Shown here one piece after another: positions 28,425 to 37,353 of a stretch of 64,000 bases of DNA. Made by a program: the position numbers and the translations under genes. Below the pieces are notes generated by a model, which had not been told where the DNA came from, did no database searches, and saw only the letters and a list, made by a program, of their open reading frames with translations. Origin of the DNA: Paenibacillus paeoniae (GTDB lineage Bacteria > Bacillota > Bacilli > Paenibacillales > Paenibacillaceae); assembly GCF_003388735.1 (NCBI RefSeq), contig NZ_QUBQ01000001.1, forward strand, positions 1,922,001 to 1,986,000, given 5' to 3'. How positions within the stretch are numbered: the stretch's first letter is position 1; each line of letters opens with the position of its first letter.

Positions 28425-28569
28425 GACATGTGCCCCCTTTTATGCCATAGCATCTCCTGCTGCCCGCAAAAATATTGGGGATATCCTATAAGGTGAAAAA
28501 CTCGAATTTGTGGTACCTAGAATCGTTATTGCCCGGATTTGCCTAAGGAGGTCAAATAGCAGTGCCACA

Positions 28570-28614
28570 CACAACTAATCGCGTTGAGAGCAACGGAAAT
28601 CCAGATTAGTGGTG
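28570..28614. repeat. Two-stem hairpin in the 28425-28924 gene-free stretch
   Basis: CACAACTAATC (28570-28580) pairs with GATTAGTGGTG (28604-28614), enclosing CGTTG-AGAG-CAACG. The remainder of this 500-bp gap holds the leader of the BCCT gene, a stretch around 28575-28778 that reads as an open frame without a ribosome site or family resemblance, and the terminator at 28797-28839. It may be part of a dispersed intergenic repeat. Confidence 0.4.
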
Positions 28615-28796
28615 CCTCGAAACACTAGTTGAATATGGAGTAAGAAAGCGCCCACAATACCGGAGTTGCGAGGGGTTTTGCTTTTATCGAGGATTATGAT
28701 GCTTTCTGCCTGGAGGCCCGACCTGGAAAAAGCTACCCTAGAGCCTAGGCGACGTTCGCTCTCCCACGTTTTGCTCAAGCAAGCGGCAATGACCGC

Positions 28797-28839
28797 AAAA
28801 AAATATGGCGGTGAAACGAACCTCTCTTGAGACCGCCAT
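28797..28839 (-). terminator. Terminator of the nitrilase-GNAT-MBL operon
   Basis: ATGGCGGT (28832-28839 complement) and ACCGCCAT form an 8-bp stem with a 19-base loop, followed on the minus strand by ATATTTTTTT. Confidence 0.75.
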
Positions 28840-28924
28840 CCGCCATTCCTTTTCTTGAGATGCTACATTCATTAGTCGAGCTCACTAAACAAGTGAACAG
28901 ACCGGACTAGACAAGATACCACGG

Positions 28925-29707
28925 TCAATCACATAATGTTATCGACATGCCAGTTACTGCGAACTGTACTCCCTCCGGCAATACATCCTTCTTATTCACA
29001 TCGATATCATGAGAAAGATGCGTCAGGACCATCCGACCAGGCTTCCAACGCTCAAATAGCTCTATAGCTTCCTCCACATCGTATATCGATCGTGTATGGA
29101 TCGGATATGGCTCCTTGACGAAGCTAGTACCCAATATGACGAGATCCGCTCCATAGAACGGCCGTTGCTGTTCTTCCGTCAAATCAATCGCATCCGAACA
29201 ATAGATCCAGCGGTAACCGTTAACCGAATGAATAAACTCAAAGGCATAGGAGTAGCCATTGCGACCGTGATGTACACGGAAGCATCGTACGACCCACTTT
29301 CCCAGAACGAGAGATTCCTCCATCGGGATAAAGCGGAGACGTGAAGCTACCCATGGAAATCTCGCCGTAATCTCTGGAATAACTTCCGCCGGACAATACG
29401 TCAGCCCTTCCTTATCCGTCCATCTGCATGCATCGTACCATTCCGGCAGGCCGCCAATATGATCGTAATGGGCATGCGTAATTAGCATCCGATCAACTGA
29501 GCGAAAGCCTGCATCCTCCATTTGACGTCCCCAATCCGGACCGCAGTCGATCCATGTCGTGCCGGATACAGGCTCCCGCATGTAAAATGACGGCCTGAGC
29601 CTTCGATTGCTCCCTGCCGCTCTTGCCTCTACGCATACCTGGCAATCACAATAAGAACGGGGCACCCCTTGAGAGTCCCCCGTTCCGCAAAATATTAGTG
29701 TGGTCAT
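28925..29707 (-). CDS. PhnP-like metallo-beta-lactamase-fold hydrolase
   Basis: 260 residues. A Cys-rich start GTGDSQGVPRSYCDCQVC as in PhnP, the metal motif ITHAHYDHIGG, further ligands in RVHHGRNGYSYAF and YCSDAIDL, and LTHLSHDID. PhnP-type enzymes cleave cyclic phosphodiesters; others act on RNA 3' ends. No phosphonate genes are here. It overlaps the preceding acetyltransferase by ATGA and ends the operon. Confidence 0.88.
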   Translation of the reverse strand: MTTLIFCGTGDSQGVPRSYCDCQVCVEARAAGSNRRLRPSFYMREPVSGTTWIDCGPDWGRQMEDAGFRSVDRMLITHAHYDHIGGLPEWYDACRWTDKEGLTYCPAEVIPEITARFPWVASRLRFIPMEESLVLGKWVVRCFRVHHGRNGYSYAFEFIHSVNGYRWIYCSDAIDLTEEQQRPFYGADLVILGTSFVKEPYPIHTRSIYDVEEAIELFERWKPGRMVLTHLSHDIDVNKKDVLPEGVQFAVTGMSITLCD

Positions 29708-30378
29708 AGAGGCAGCAGTCGAACGGTGGTCATGCCCTGCAATTGGTCAATCATCGTCAACCATGCTTCCGGTTTGTTCGGCAAAGCCGAGTAATAGCCG
29801 GTCAGAAAAGCTGCGACAAGCGCTGCATCGATCTCGTCTGCCGTCTCGTCTTGTGGCAAAAAGCCAAGGTCAAGCTCTGTAACCGCATGTCCTTCATGAT
29901 CCCAAGAGGGATGAACATAAGCGAGATCAAGACGTTTGTAGCCCATATGGGACAGCACTTCTCTTCTCACATACGGATTCATTGGCGATACACCGCCGAA
30001 TTCATGGGAAGCGGCGCGATAAGGATCATAGATTTCTGCAAACATGCCAAGCGGCTCTGTGCCCGATTCTTTCGCCAGACGCTCCAGATCACGCTGACGG
30101 CTTCGCATCAGGAAGCGTCCCACCCCAAGCGACGGCTTGCCGATAATCGTAAAGTCCGTCATCGCTACGCGAAGCGAAGGATAATAACGGTATTCCGTAG
30201 AGCCGACAACCTCATCTCCATGCAGCGCAACGTATACATGGATGTTCTCGTCCAGCAGAGGCTCTCTCCACAGCTCGTAAGCGAGCACTTCCTCCGGCGG
30301 GAAGATCGAGCCAAGCAGCTCATGCAGTGGCTTGAAGTAAGGATCGTCAATGGAGGTAATACGATGATAGGTTAACAT
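29704..30378 (-). CDS. GNAT-family acetyltransferase
   Basis: 224 residues with a GNAT-like N-terminal half: LTYHRITSIDDPYFKPLHELL, then VYVALHGDEVVGSTEYRYYP and LGVGRFLMRSRQRDLERLAKE, which corresponds to the acetyl-CoA-binding loop and helix. The C-terminal half holds a conserved Pro/Tyr-rich stretch. Substrate unknown. It sits between another GNAT gene and the MBL gene with a 4-base overlap to the latter, so these proteins are made together. Confidence 0.8.
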   Translation of the reverse strand: MLTYHRITSIDDPYFKPLHELLGSIFPPEEVLAYELWREPLLDENIHVYVALHGDEVVGSTEYRYYPSLRVAMTDFTIIGKPSLGVGRFLMRSRQRDLERLAKESGTEPLGMFAEIYDPYRAASHEFGGVSPMNPYVRREVLSHMGYKRLDLAYVHPSWDHEGHAVTELDLGFLPQDETADEIDAALVAAFLTGYYSALPNKPEAWLTMIDQLQGMTTVRLLPL

Positions 30379-30421
30379 AAGTTCGTCACTCCGATTCAGC
30401 TTGATATTTCATTCATATTGG

Positions 30422-31084
30422 TTAGGAAAGAAATGGATTGCGCCATTCCATAATGACTGCATAATTAAGCGATTCTTCATCATCCAAATAATTCTCGGCA
30501 ATGCCGACAGGTACACGACCGCAGCGAAGCAGGAATGAAATTACAGGATCATTCCATTCGCCTGACAATACCTTCTCAACATATTGCTGCGGAGTCGCTT
30601 CCTGCGATTTGGCTCCATATCCGGGCATTCTACCTCCGCCCAGCAAGCGCTCCAGCCGCAGCTGTACGACCGTTTCGTACATCGACTGCATCAGCCATTT
30701 GCCAAGTCCCGTCTTACGGAATTCCGGGATGATGCAAATATCGACAACATACAAAGTATTGCCATTCGGACGATGGTTGCGAATATAGCCGTTATCCGCG
30801 ACTGCTTCCCAGTTGTGATTATGCTCATAATCTCCAACATTGATAATCAGACCGGTCATGGAGCCAGCAATGCGTCCGTCAATCTCGGCGCAAAGCGCCC
30901 CCTCGGGAAAACGGCTCACATGCTCGCCAAGCTGTTCCTTGTTCCAATGCAACTCCTCAGGATAAGGCGGCGGGAAGCTTAAGCGCTGTGCTTCAATGAG
31001 TCCGTCAAAGTCACGCTCTGAATAATTACGAATAACAGCCTCCACCGGTTTCCCGTTATGCCATACGTATAGATGTTTATTCAC
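30422..31084 (-). CDS. GNAT-family acetyltransferase (YhcX N-domain type)
   Basis: 220 residues, GTG start with GGAG at 8 bases. Contains VVDICIIPEFRKTGLGKWLMQSMYE, the acetyl-CoA-binding motif A (RxxGxG), preceded by ALCAEIDGRIAGSMTGLI. In B. subtilis YhcX a GNAT domain of this kind is fused to a nitrilase-like domain; here the nitrilase is the gene directly upstream (31106-31966), so the two parts are split. Substrate unknown. Confidence 0.85.
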   Translation of the reverse strand: MNKHLYVWHNGKPVEAVIRNYSERDFDGLIEAQRLSFPPPYPEELHWNKEQLGEHVSRFPEGALCAEIDGRIAGSMTGLIINVGDYEHNHNWEAVADNGYIRNHRPNGNTLYVVDICIIPEFRKTGLGKWLMQSMYETVVQLRLERLLGGGRMPGYGAKSQEATPQQYVEKVLSGEWNDPVISFLLRCGRVPVGIAENYLDDEESLNYAVIMEWRNPFLS

Positions 31085-31105
31085 TCGCGAAGCTCCTCTC
31101 CGCCG

Positions 31106-31966
31106 TCAGCTCCAGTCCGGATACAGATCCGACCGTCTGTCTCTCCAGGTCATAACCGAGCCGTTTTTTCTGACTTCTTCAAGCAACGATAAATCAAGAT
31201 CGCCCACAACGAGCATGTCGTCATTGATGATACCTTCCGCAATAATGCCTGCAGGAGGGAATGGAATGTCGTTCGGTGCAAGAATGGCAGCTTGACCGAA
31301 GTTAGCGCGCATAAAGTCTACCTTGCGAAGTGCGCCGACTGTCCCTGTCGTCACAACATAAATCTGGTTTTCAATCGTTCTCGCATGGCAGCAATAACGA
31401 ACGCGATAGAAGCCATGGCGGTCATCGGTGCAGGATGGACAGAAGATCACATCTGCCCCCTTCGCTCTTGCCATCCGAACAATCTCTGGAAACTCGATAT
31501 CATAGCAAGTAAGCATGGCAATTGTGCCGAATGGCGTCTGGAACACCTCAACACCATCGCCCGGCGACATATCCCACTCCTCTACTTCCGTAGGAGTGAG
31601 ATGAATCTTGTCTTGAACATCGATCCTACCATTCGGATGAAACAGATGGGCGGCATTGCGGCGTTTTCCGCCTTCCACTTCCACAACGTGAGTACCTCCG
31701 ATTATGTACATGTCGTAAGCTTTGGCCAGATTGGAAAATAACCGCTTGTAGTCTTCTGTAAAATGAGGCAGCTTCCCGATCGGAAGCGGCTCGCCCTGAT
31801 CGTCCCCAATCGATAGAAGCTGAGTCGTCATAAACTCAGGGAAGAGCAGGAATTGCACCCCGTACTCGGATGCATTCCTTACGTAGTGGGTAACTTGCTC
31901 TTCGAATTGCTTGAAACTCTGGATGTCGGCAAGCTTGTATTGCACCGCCGCTACACGATACTTCAT
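31106..31966 (-). CDS. Carbon-nitrogen hydrolase (nitrilase superfamily)
   Basis: 286 residues with the complete catalytic triad: Glu in LLFPEFMTT, Lys in QDKIHLTPTEVEEW and Cys in IAMLTCYDIEFPE, followed by CPSCTDDRHGFYRVRYC. Such enzymes hydrolyse amides, nitriles or carbamoyl groups. ATG with AGGGGGAGTT upstream. First gene of a run nitrilase, GNAT, GNAT, MBL. Acts in the cytoplasm; substrate unknown. Confidence 0.9.
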   Translation of the reverse strand: MKYRVAAVQYKLADIQSFKQFEEQVTHYVRNASEYGVQFLLFPEFMTTQLLSIGDDQGEPLPIGKLPHFTEDYKRLFSNLAKAYDMYIIGGTHVVEVEGGKRRNAAHLFHPNGRIDVQDKIHLTPTEVEEWDMSPGDGVEVFQTPFGTIAMLTCYDIEFPEIVRMARAKGADVIFCPSCTDDRHGFYRVRYCCHARTIENQIYVVTTGTVGALRKVDFMRANFGQAAILAPNDIPFPPAGIIAEGIINDDMLVVGDLDLSLLEEVRKNGSVMTWRDRRSDLYPDWS

Positions 31967-31989
31967 GGTATAACTCCCCCTGAAATCGA

Positions 31990-33348
31990 TTATTTGCGTT
32001 GCTTGAACTGGAGCGTAATCGTCGTGCCCAGCTCCGGCAAGCTGAAGACATCAATCTTGCCTTCATGCAGATCGACGATCCGCTTGGCAATAGACAAACC
32101 AAGACCAACTCCGCCTGTCGAGCGGCTTCTTGCGCCATCAACGCGGTAGAAGCGTTCAAACAAATGCGGAATTTCTTTTTCCGGAATACCCATGCCTTTA
32201 TCTTTCACTTCGATTTTCACAATGTTCTTCATTAACGTAATAGAGATATCAATCGGTTCCTTGGAATACTTGATCGCGTTATCCAGCAGGATAACCAGCA
32301 ATTGCCGAATCTTGTCCTTATCGCCCATCATGCGAACGACTCTGGATAGCGCTTTGACACGAATCGGCCGTTGGAACGTGGTCTGCAGCATCGTCGCAAG
32401 CTCGTCCACTACCTGAACGACATCGAACATCTCCAGCTTCAGCCAGTCTTCCTGCTCCGCTTCAGCCAGCGTAAGCATCGATTTCGTCAGGACTTGAAGG
32501 CGCGTTGCTTCCTTGGCAATCGCCTCGACCGCTTCATCGCGTACGCTCTCGTCATCTCTGCCCCATCTCTTCAGCATCCCTGCATAACTGCTAATAACCG
32601 TTAGCGGCGTCTTCAGTTCATGCGAAGCATCCGCTACAAATTGCTTTTGTCTCGCAAAGGTGCGATCGAGCCGTTCAATCATCTGATTGAACGCCCGGAC
32701 AAGCTGCTGAAGCTCTGCCGACTCTTCCCTATTGCCCATGTCAATCTGACGAAGCTTGCCGCTTCGGTCAATCTCGCGCATCGTATTAACCATTTGTTGA
32801 ATCGGAGCAGTCAACCTGGAAGTAAACCAATAGGTGCCGAAAATCGCGAAGAGAATAGCGCCTCCGCTAGTTACACTAAGCGCAGCAACCAGTACCTGCA
32901 AATAATCATCAAGCTCATCCAGAATACGCATCACTTCCAGCATGGCAATGACTTTGCCATTCTCGAAGAGAGGCACCTGCATAAAAATGATTCTTTCCCC
33001 GCCTCTCGTAATCATACCGGAGTCATGATAGGGCTTGAACTCCGCCGGGATTTCAAGCAGCGCAGGATGCGAACCCATGCCGATATTCAGCACACGGTTA
33101 TTGGGCGCAATGATACGGACCATCTCGTTGATATTGCTGTACTCTTCCAGCAGCTCCGGGGAGCTAAGCGCTCGGCCGCTCTGAATTCGCGGATTTTCCA
33201 GCATGATGTTGACCTTGGTCGAGATGACCTCTTCTTCACTCTCTGTCGTAATCTTGATGACATAGAAGTAGACGAATATATTAAAGAAGATCAAGATTAA
33301 TATAAGCCAAAAAATGGTGAAAAGCGTAAACCGTTTACGCAGCGTCAT
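31990..33348 (-). CDS. Sensor histidine kinase
   Basis: 452 residues. TM1 at about 9-31, an extracytoplasmic sensor of about 120 residues, TM2 at about 150-175, HAMP, dimerisation helix with phospho-His in VADASHELKTPLTVISS, and a full ATPase domain (DNAIKYS, DKGMGIP, GGVGLGLSIAKRI). ArlS/CssS-like layout. Its start overlaps the regulator stop by 4 bases, so the pair is translationally coupled. Signal unknown. Confidence 0.94.
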   Translation of the reverse strand: MTLRKRFTLFTIFWLILILIFFNIFVYFYVIKITTESEEEVISTKVNIMLENPRIQSGRALSSPELLEEYSNINEMVRIIAPNNRVLNIGMGSHPALLEIPAEFKPYHDSGMITRGGERIIFMQVPLFENGKVIAMLEVMRILDELDDYLQVLVAALSVTSGGAILFAIFGTYWFTSRLTAPIQQMVNTMREIDRSGKLRQIDMGNREESAELQQLVRAFNQMIERLDRTFARQKQFVADASHELKTPLTVISSYAGMLKRWGRDDESVRDEAVEAIAKEATRLQVLTKSMLTLAEAEQEDWLKLEMFDVVQVVDELATMLQTTFQRPIRVKALSRVVRMMGDKDKIRQLLVILLDNAIKYSKEPIDISITLMKNIVKIEVKDKGMGIPEKEIPHLFERFYRVDGARSRSTGGVGLGLSIAKRIVDLHEGKIDVFSLPELGTTITLQFKQRK

Positions 33349-34043
33349 GCATCCGGCTCCTTTATCATGTAGCCTACGCCGCGTACCGTATGAATCAGCT
33401 TATGGCGATAGCCCTTGTCCAGCTTTTGGCGCAAATAACGAATATACACGTCAACCAGATTGGTTTCCCCGATAAAGTCATAACCCCATACTTCAGATAA
33501 AATGTCTTCACGAGACTTCTCTTCATTGCGATTTTCAACCAAATAAACAAGCAGCTCAAATTCACGAGGCGTCAGCTCGATCAGCAGATCCTTGCGAAAC
33601 ACTTTGCGCGTGCGAAGCTCAATCGTCAGATCGCCAAGCTTGATTAAATCTGAGCCTTCCGCTTCCTTCGGATATTGTTGGAAAATACGCAATATATTTC
33701 TGACCCTGGCCAGCAGTTCTTCTACCGCAAACGGCTTCGTGATGTAATCATTAGCTCCATGCTCGAATCCGCTCACCTTATCGGGGACGGTATCTCTAGC
33801 TGTAAGCAATATAATAGGAACGGGATTTCCAGCTTGGCGGATAAGGCGGAGCACTTCAATTCCGCTCATCTCCGGAAGCATCACATCCAGCAGCACAAGA
33901 TGCCATTCGCCGGAAGATGCCATTTCATATCCTTTGCGCCCATCATTGGCCACGCCTACCGTGTATCCTTCGTGTTCAAGCTCTAGTTGTAATATGCGGG
34001 CGATCCCCGCTTCATCTTCAACGACAAGTATGCGTTCATTCAT
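33345..34043 (-). CDS. OmpR-family response regulator
   Basis: 232 residues. Receiver with DEAG acidic pair, phosphoacceptor in VLLDVMLPEMSG, Lys in YITKPFAVEELLARV; winged-helix DNA-binding domain with LTPREFELLVYL and VDVYIRYLRQKLD...IHTVRGVGYMI. Partner of the adjacent histidine kinase. ATG after AAGGAAGG. Targets unknown. Confidence 0.95.
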   Translation of the reverse strand: MNERILVVEDEAGIARILQLELEHEGYTVGVANDGRKGYEMASSGEWHLVLLDVMLPEMSGIEVLRLIRQAGNPVPIILLTARDTVPDKVSGFEHGANDYITKPFAVEELLARVRNILRIFQQYPKEAEGSDLIKLGDLTIELRTRKVFRKDLLIELTPREFELLVYLVENRNEEKSREDILSEVWGYDFIGETNLVDVYIRYLRQKLDKGYRHKLIHTVRGVGYMIKEPDA

Positions 34044-34120
34044 GAGTCTGGACCTTCCTTCTTGTTAGAATCCCAACAATATTATCATCATAAAGAAGGA
34101 TATGTCCAATTGCAAGAGAA

Positions 34121-35743
34121 TCAACCCTCCCCGCGACGCTCGGTTCCCTTAGTTAATTCGTCGCACAGCGGGGACATGGCCTTGCCGAGCCGGTAGTCCA
34201 ACACTGTATTTTCCGTCATCCACTTGTTGCTCCACAACGAGTTCAATACCGCATCTTGCGGCAGCAGTGGAATGGCACATATTGGAGGATTGGGGAATAG
34301 GGACAGCCATTCGGCCCTGGCACGGAATCGTACGTCCTTGTTCGCAACCCAGTGCAACGCTCCTCCGTTTGCCCCAAGCTTTTCGCCAAGCTCGATCAGA
34401 CGTTGAACTTGGTCCACTTGCCACTTCGCTATAAAGGGATCGCCTACTGCGATCACATGCATCGATTCCATCAACCAATATAAAGCATCGGGCTCATGCC
34501 ACTTGCTGGAAAAATCAATAATGTTGATTTCGCTGCCGTATTGCCTCAGCTTCTGCTCGAACAATCTAGGATCATGTCCGTTCGGTGACAGGTGATGAGA
34601 TGGAACGACGCACCAATGAATCCGATTACTCTCCTTCTTTCTTCGATTGTAAAGCTCTGTATAGCTGATAATGCCATTCTCGTCATGAGGATCCCTCTTG
34701 GATCTTGCGGGAAGCAATTCCACCCACTCCGGCTGAACGCCATAATATTCGGCTGCCGTGACGGAGCAGCCTCTGCGGCCCAGCATCATAGCCAGCGTAA
34801 TAGACAGCATCGTTGCGCCTGCACCCGGCGACATGGAGATGACGCTCACAAGCGTCGGCTTTAAGCGATTCATATGTACATCCCAACGTTTGGGTCGATC
34901 ATCCAATAGAACGGCTTGAGAAGAAAAGGCTTTCAACGCTTGCTCTACTTCATTCATCGATTGATAACGATGCAACGGGGAGGGCTGAAGCATTCGCTCC
35001 AGTACCATACCGAATGAAGGAGGATAGTCTTTGGGCAACTGCGGACTGATGAATCGGGAACCGTCCGAATCACTGTCATAGGTTCGAATGCCATTAGAAG
35101 CGATATAAAATAGTAAGGCGCCAAGACCGTATATATCTGTCCGAACGTCGCTTTGTCTCCCGTCCCGCTGCTCCGGCGCGGCGAAGCCAATCGTACCAAG
35201 CTTCACCGTATCTTGATGCTGCCCAGCCTTGTACCTTCTGGAGATGCCGAAGTCGATCAGCTTAATATTGCCTTCTCGATCTATCATCACGTTGGACGGT
35301 TTCAAATCCCGGTGTATGATGGCAGAAGGTCGCGAATGCAGATAGATTAACGCCGAGCATAGCTGTAAGCCAATATGAATCAATTCAGGGAAAGTGAACC
35401 CGCTCATCGATTGAGACAACATGCTTGCCAATGTATCTCCGTCAATATAATCCATAATCAGCACCTCTCTACCCTCCCCCTCTTGAGACGGAAAGTAATC
35501 GGTGATTAGCGGCAAGTAAGGATGACTCAATTTCATGAGCATATGGGCTTCTTCCGAATAAATGCCCCCGCCCATGCTGCCTGACGTTATTTTCATCGCA
35601 CGAACGGTACCTTCTAGCTTCATATCCTCTACCGCATAGACGACTCCCATGCCGCCTTGACCGATAACACGAATGACACGGTATCGCCCTTCGACAATTG
35701 TGCCGCTTTTCAATATTTGACTACCTGATTCCAACTTTTCCAT
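34121..35743 (-). CDS. Ser/Thr protein kinase fused to a ParA/MinD-like P-loop domain
   Basis: 540 residues from ATG at 35743 (AGGGAG upstream). Kinase domain about residues 17-275: GQGGMGVVY loop, Lys in VRAMKI, catalytic HRDLKPSNVMID, DFGIS and APEQRDG. From about 300 on, a ParA-type fold: VSVISMSPGAGATMLSITLA looks like a deviant Walker A in which the GKT lysine is replaced (GAGATM), followed by INIIDFSSKW and VIAVGDPFIAKWQVDQVQ. No PASTA repeats and no transmembrane helix, unlike PrkC. So a cytoplasmic kinase with a probably ATP-non-hydrolysing partner domain. Cellular role unknown. Confidence 0.85.
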   Translation of the reverse strand: MEKLESGSQILKSGTIVEGRYRVIRVIGQGGMGVVYAVEDMKLEGTVRAMKITSGSMGGGIYSEEAHMLMKLSHPYLPLITDYFPSQEGEGREVLIMDYIDGDTLASMLSQSMSGFTFPELIHIGLQLCSALIYLHSRPSAIIHRDLKPSNVMIDREGNIKLIDFGISRRYKAGQHQDTVKLGTIGFAAPEQRDGRQSDVRTDIYGLGALLFYIASNGIRTYDSDSDGSRFISPQLPKDYPPSFGMVLERMLQPSPLHRYQSMNEVEQALKAFSSQAVLLDDRPKRWDVHMNRLKPTLVSVISMSPGAGATMLSITLAMMLGRRGCSVTAAEYYGVQPEWVELLPARSKRDPHDENGIISYTELYNRRKKESNRIHWCVVPSHHLSPNGHDPRLFEQKLRQYGSEINIIDFSSKWHEPDALYWLMESMHVIAVGDPFIAKWQVDQVQRLIELGEKLGANGGALHWVANKDVRFRARAEWLSLFPNPPICAIPLLPQDAVLNSLWSNKWMTENTVLDYRLGKAMSPLCDELTKGTERRGEG

Positions 35744-35770
35744 TCTATTGACTCCCTCTCTCCCCAAACG

Positions 35771-35824
35771 AAAAAAAGCATCACGAAATCACCTGCCCTC
35801 GGCAAGTGTTTTTCGGGATGCTTT
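35771..35824 (-). terminator. Terminator after the RlmM-like gene
   Basis: AAAGCATCcCGAAA pairs with TTTCGtGATGCTTT, with a second inner stem CACTTGCC/GGCAGGTG, then seven T on the minus strand. It separates the mrfA operon from the kinase gene. Confidence 0.85.
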
Positions 35825-35903
35825 CCCAATTCAAATATGGATGTTATTGTCGCTATTATAGCATAGGTGTGATTTCAGTCACAATGGTGACACGCAAGTG
35901 AAC

Positions 35904-36923
35904 TTATTCCTTACTTCGTAGATAAAGCGTAATCTCTTCTCGATTATGAAAGAGCTGCTTGGCCTTTAGCACGATAAATGCCGTACCGAGACGTTCCTTC
36001 ACTTCCCGAATCGTCTGCATCGGCTTGCGGTGCATAAGCTTGACTGTTACTACCGCAGTAGCTCCTGGTGCCAGTGAGCTTCTCAAATCCAGGACAAGCT
36101 TGCTCATCAGCATCGGACTCCAGCTCATATCGCAGACGAGCAGATCGAAAGCTTCTTTGGGCAGCTTGGCTTCTGCAGCGTTGCGCTTGATGTGCGTAAG
36201 CACAGGGCTCACAAGCAGGGACGGATGCATCTCTGCCGGATCGATCGCCGTCACGCGAAGTCCGCGCTCCAGCAACAAGGATGTCCAGCCGCCTGGAGCT
36301 GCGCCTACGTCCAGCGCATGTCTGTAGTCCGCGTATCGGAGTCCAAAGGCGATCTCCGCTTCAAGCAGCTTGAACTTGGCTCTGGAGACTTGTCCCTCTT
36401 CACGCTGGAACCGAATGGCTCCGCCCGGCCAATCCGACAACATCTCCTTCGGTGTGCCGAAACCGACGTACAGCTTGTCCCCTGCCGCATAGATAGAGAT
36501 GATTATCTCTGGCCCCTGCACGACGGGTTCCGCACCCAATTCCTCCAGCACGGCATCGAGCAGCGCCTTCGTATCCGAAGCCGAATAATGAAAGGAAGTA
36601 TGGGCATTTCTTCTAATATGAACAGCCGTCCGCTTTTCTTCAAAGCTAAGGCGTGCGTTGCGAATCATATCCGCCAACCCTTGCAAATCAGTTGCGCTTC
36701 CATCAATATCCATGGTCCGATCCACAGGCTGGATATGTCGCAGGAATATAGGCTCCTCCCGATGAACAGCCTCTAGCGCTTCCGCTTGCTCCAGCGCGCA
36801 ATTCATCAGGAACACTTCTCCTGCTGCAAGCAGCGTAAAGCTTGCTCCCGGAATAATTCTTCGCAGCTCCTCCATTGCATAAGGAGCATAAGTTTGATTC
36901 GCTGTTCCGATCCATTGACTCAC
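35904..36923 (-). CDS. RlmM-like SAM-dependent methyltransferase with THUMP-type N-domain
   Basis: 339 residues, GTG start after AAGAGG. The C-terminal half is an FtsJ/RrmJ fold: SRAKFKLLEAE, DVGAAPGGWTSLLLERG, VCDMSWSP and VTVKLMHR give the K-D-K tetrad of 2'-O-methyltransferases. The N-terminal half carries a THUMP-like region (AEALEAVHREEPIFLRHI). E. coli RlmM methylates 23S rRNA C2498; the same target is inferred here. Last gene of the mrfA operon, then a terminator. Confidence 0.88.
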   Translation of the reverse strand: MSQWIGTANQTYAPYAMEELRRIIPGASFTLLAAGEVFLMNCALEQAEALEAVHREEPIFLRHIQPVDRTMDIDGSATDLQGLADMIRNARLSFEEKRTAVHIRRNAHTSFHYSASDTKALLDAVLEELGAEPVVQGPEIIISIYAAGDKLYVGFGTPKEMLSDWPGGAIRFQREEGQVSRAKFKLLEAEIAFGLRYADYRHALDVGAAPGGWTSLLLERGLRVTAIDPAEMHPSLLVSPVLTHIKRNAAEAKLPKEAFDLLVCDMSWSPMLMSKLVLDLRSSLAPGATAVVTVKLMHRKPMQTIREVKERLGTAFIVLKAKQLFHNREEITLYLRSKE

Positions 36924-36971
36924 GATGGCTAAGCCTCTTTCATTATGATGTAATAGTATGCCGAATTAAGG

Positions 36972-37316
36972 TCATGATCGGCGTGATGCCGCCAACACTT
37001 CGTCCAGCAGCTGCTGAGGCATAGGCCCCCCGTACAACAGGACATCTTCCGGCAAATACTCCGCCAAATGATGATACATTTGCTGTTTTCCCGGTGCGCT
37101 GGACGTGTGCAAGTAGATACGGCGAGGGAATTTTCGATTCTCAATCAGATGGCGTACGACTTCGTAGCCTGTAGGCTGTCCCCAACCCAGATCATAGTCC
37201 AGCGACAAAATATCAATGGCCTCGTCGTCTATAAGCAGCTTGCATTCTTCCGCTGTTTTGGCAAGTACGAATCCGTGCGGACAATTGCGGAAGTCATCCA
37301 AATAAACATGAATCAT
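36972..37316 (-). CDS. Cyclic-phosphate processing receiver-like protein
   Basis: 114 residues from ATG at 37316 (GGAGGG upstream). Receiver-like fold with VYLDDFRNCP (acidic pair), SLDYDLGWGQPTGYEVV and YLHTSSAPGKQQM. These features match the cyclic-phosphate processing receiver domain proposed to act on RNA ends with cyclic phosphates rather than as a phosphoacceptor. It is located between an Fpg-like glycosylase gene and the RNA methyltransferase gene, consistent with nucleic-acid damage handling, but the activity is a family prediction. Confidence 0.75.
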   Translation of the reverse strand: MIHVYLDDFRNCPHGFVLAKTAEECKLLIDDEAIDILSLDYDLGWGQPTGYEVVRHLIENRKFPRRIYLHTSSAPGKQQMYHHLAEYLPEDVLLYGGPMPQQLLDEVLAASRRS

Positions 37317-37353
37317 CGGGGACCCTCCATCCGTTGTTCTCTCCAATGTGCTG

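Noticed and set aside
28575..28778. 67-codon frame downstream of the MBL operon
   Set aside because: TTG start without ribosome site, overlaps a structured intergenic hairpin; looks like a repeat-derived frame.
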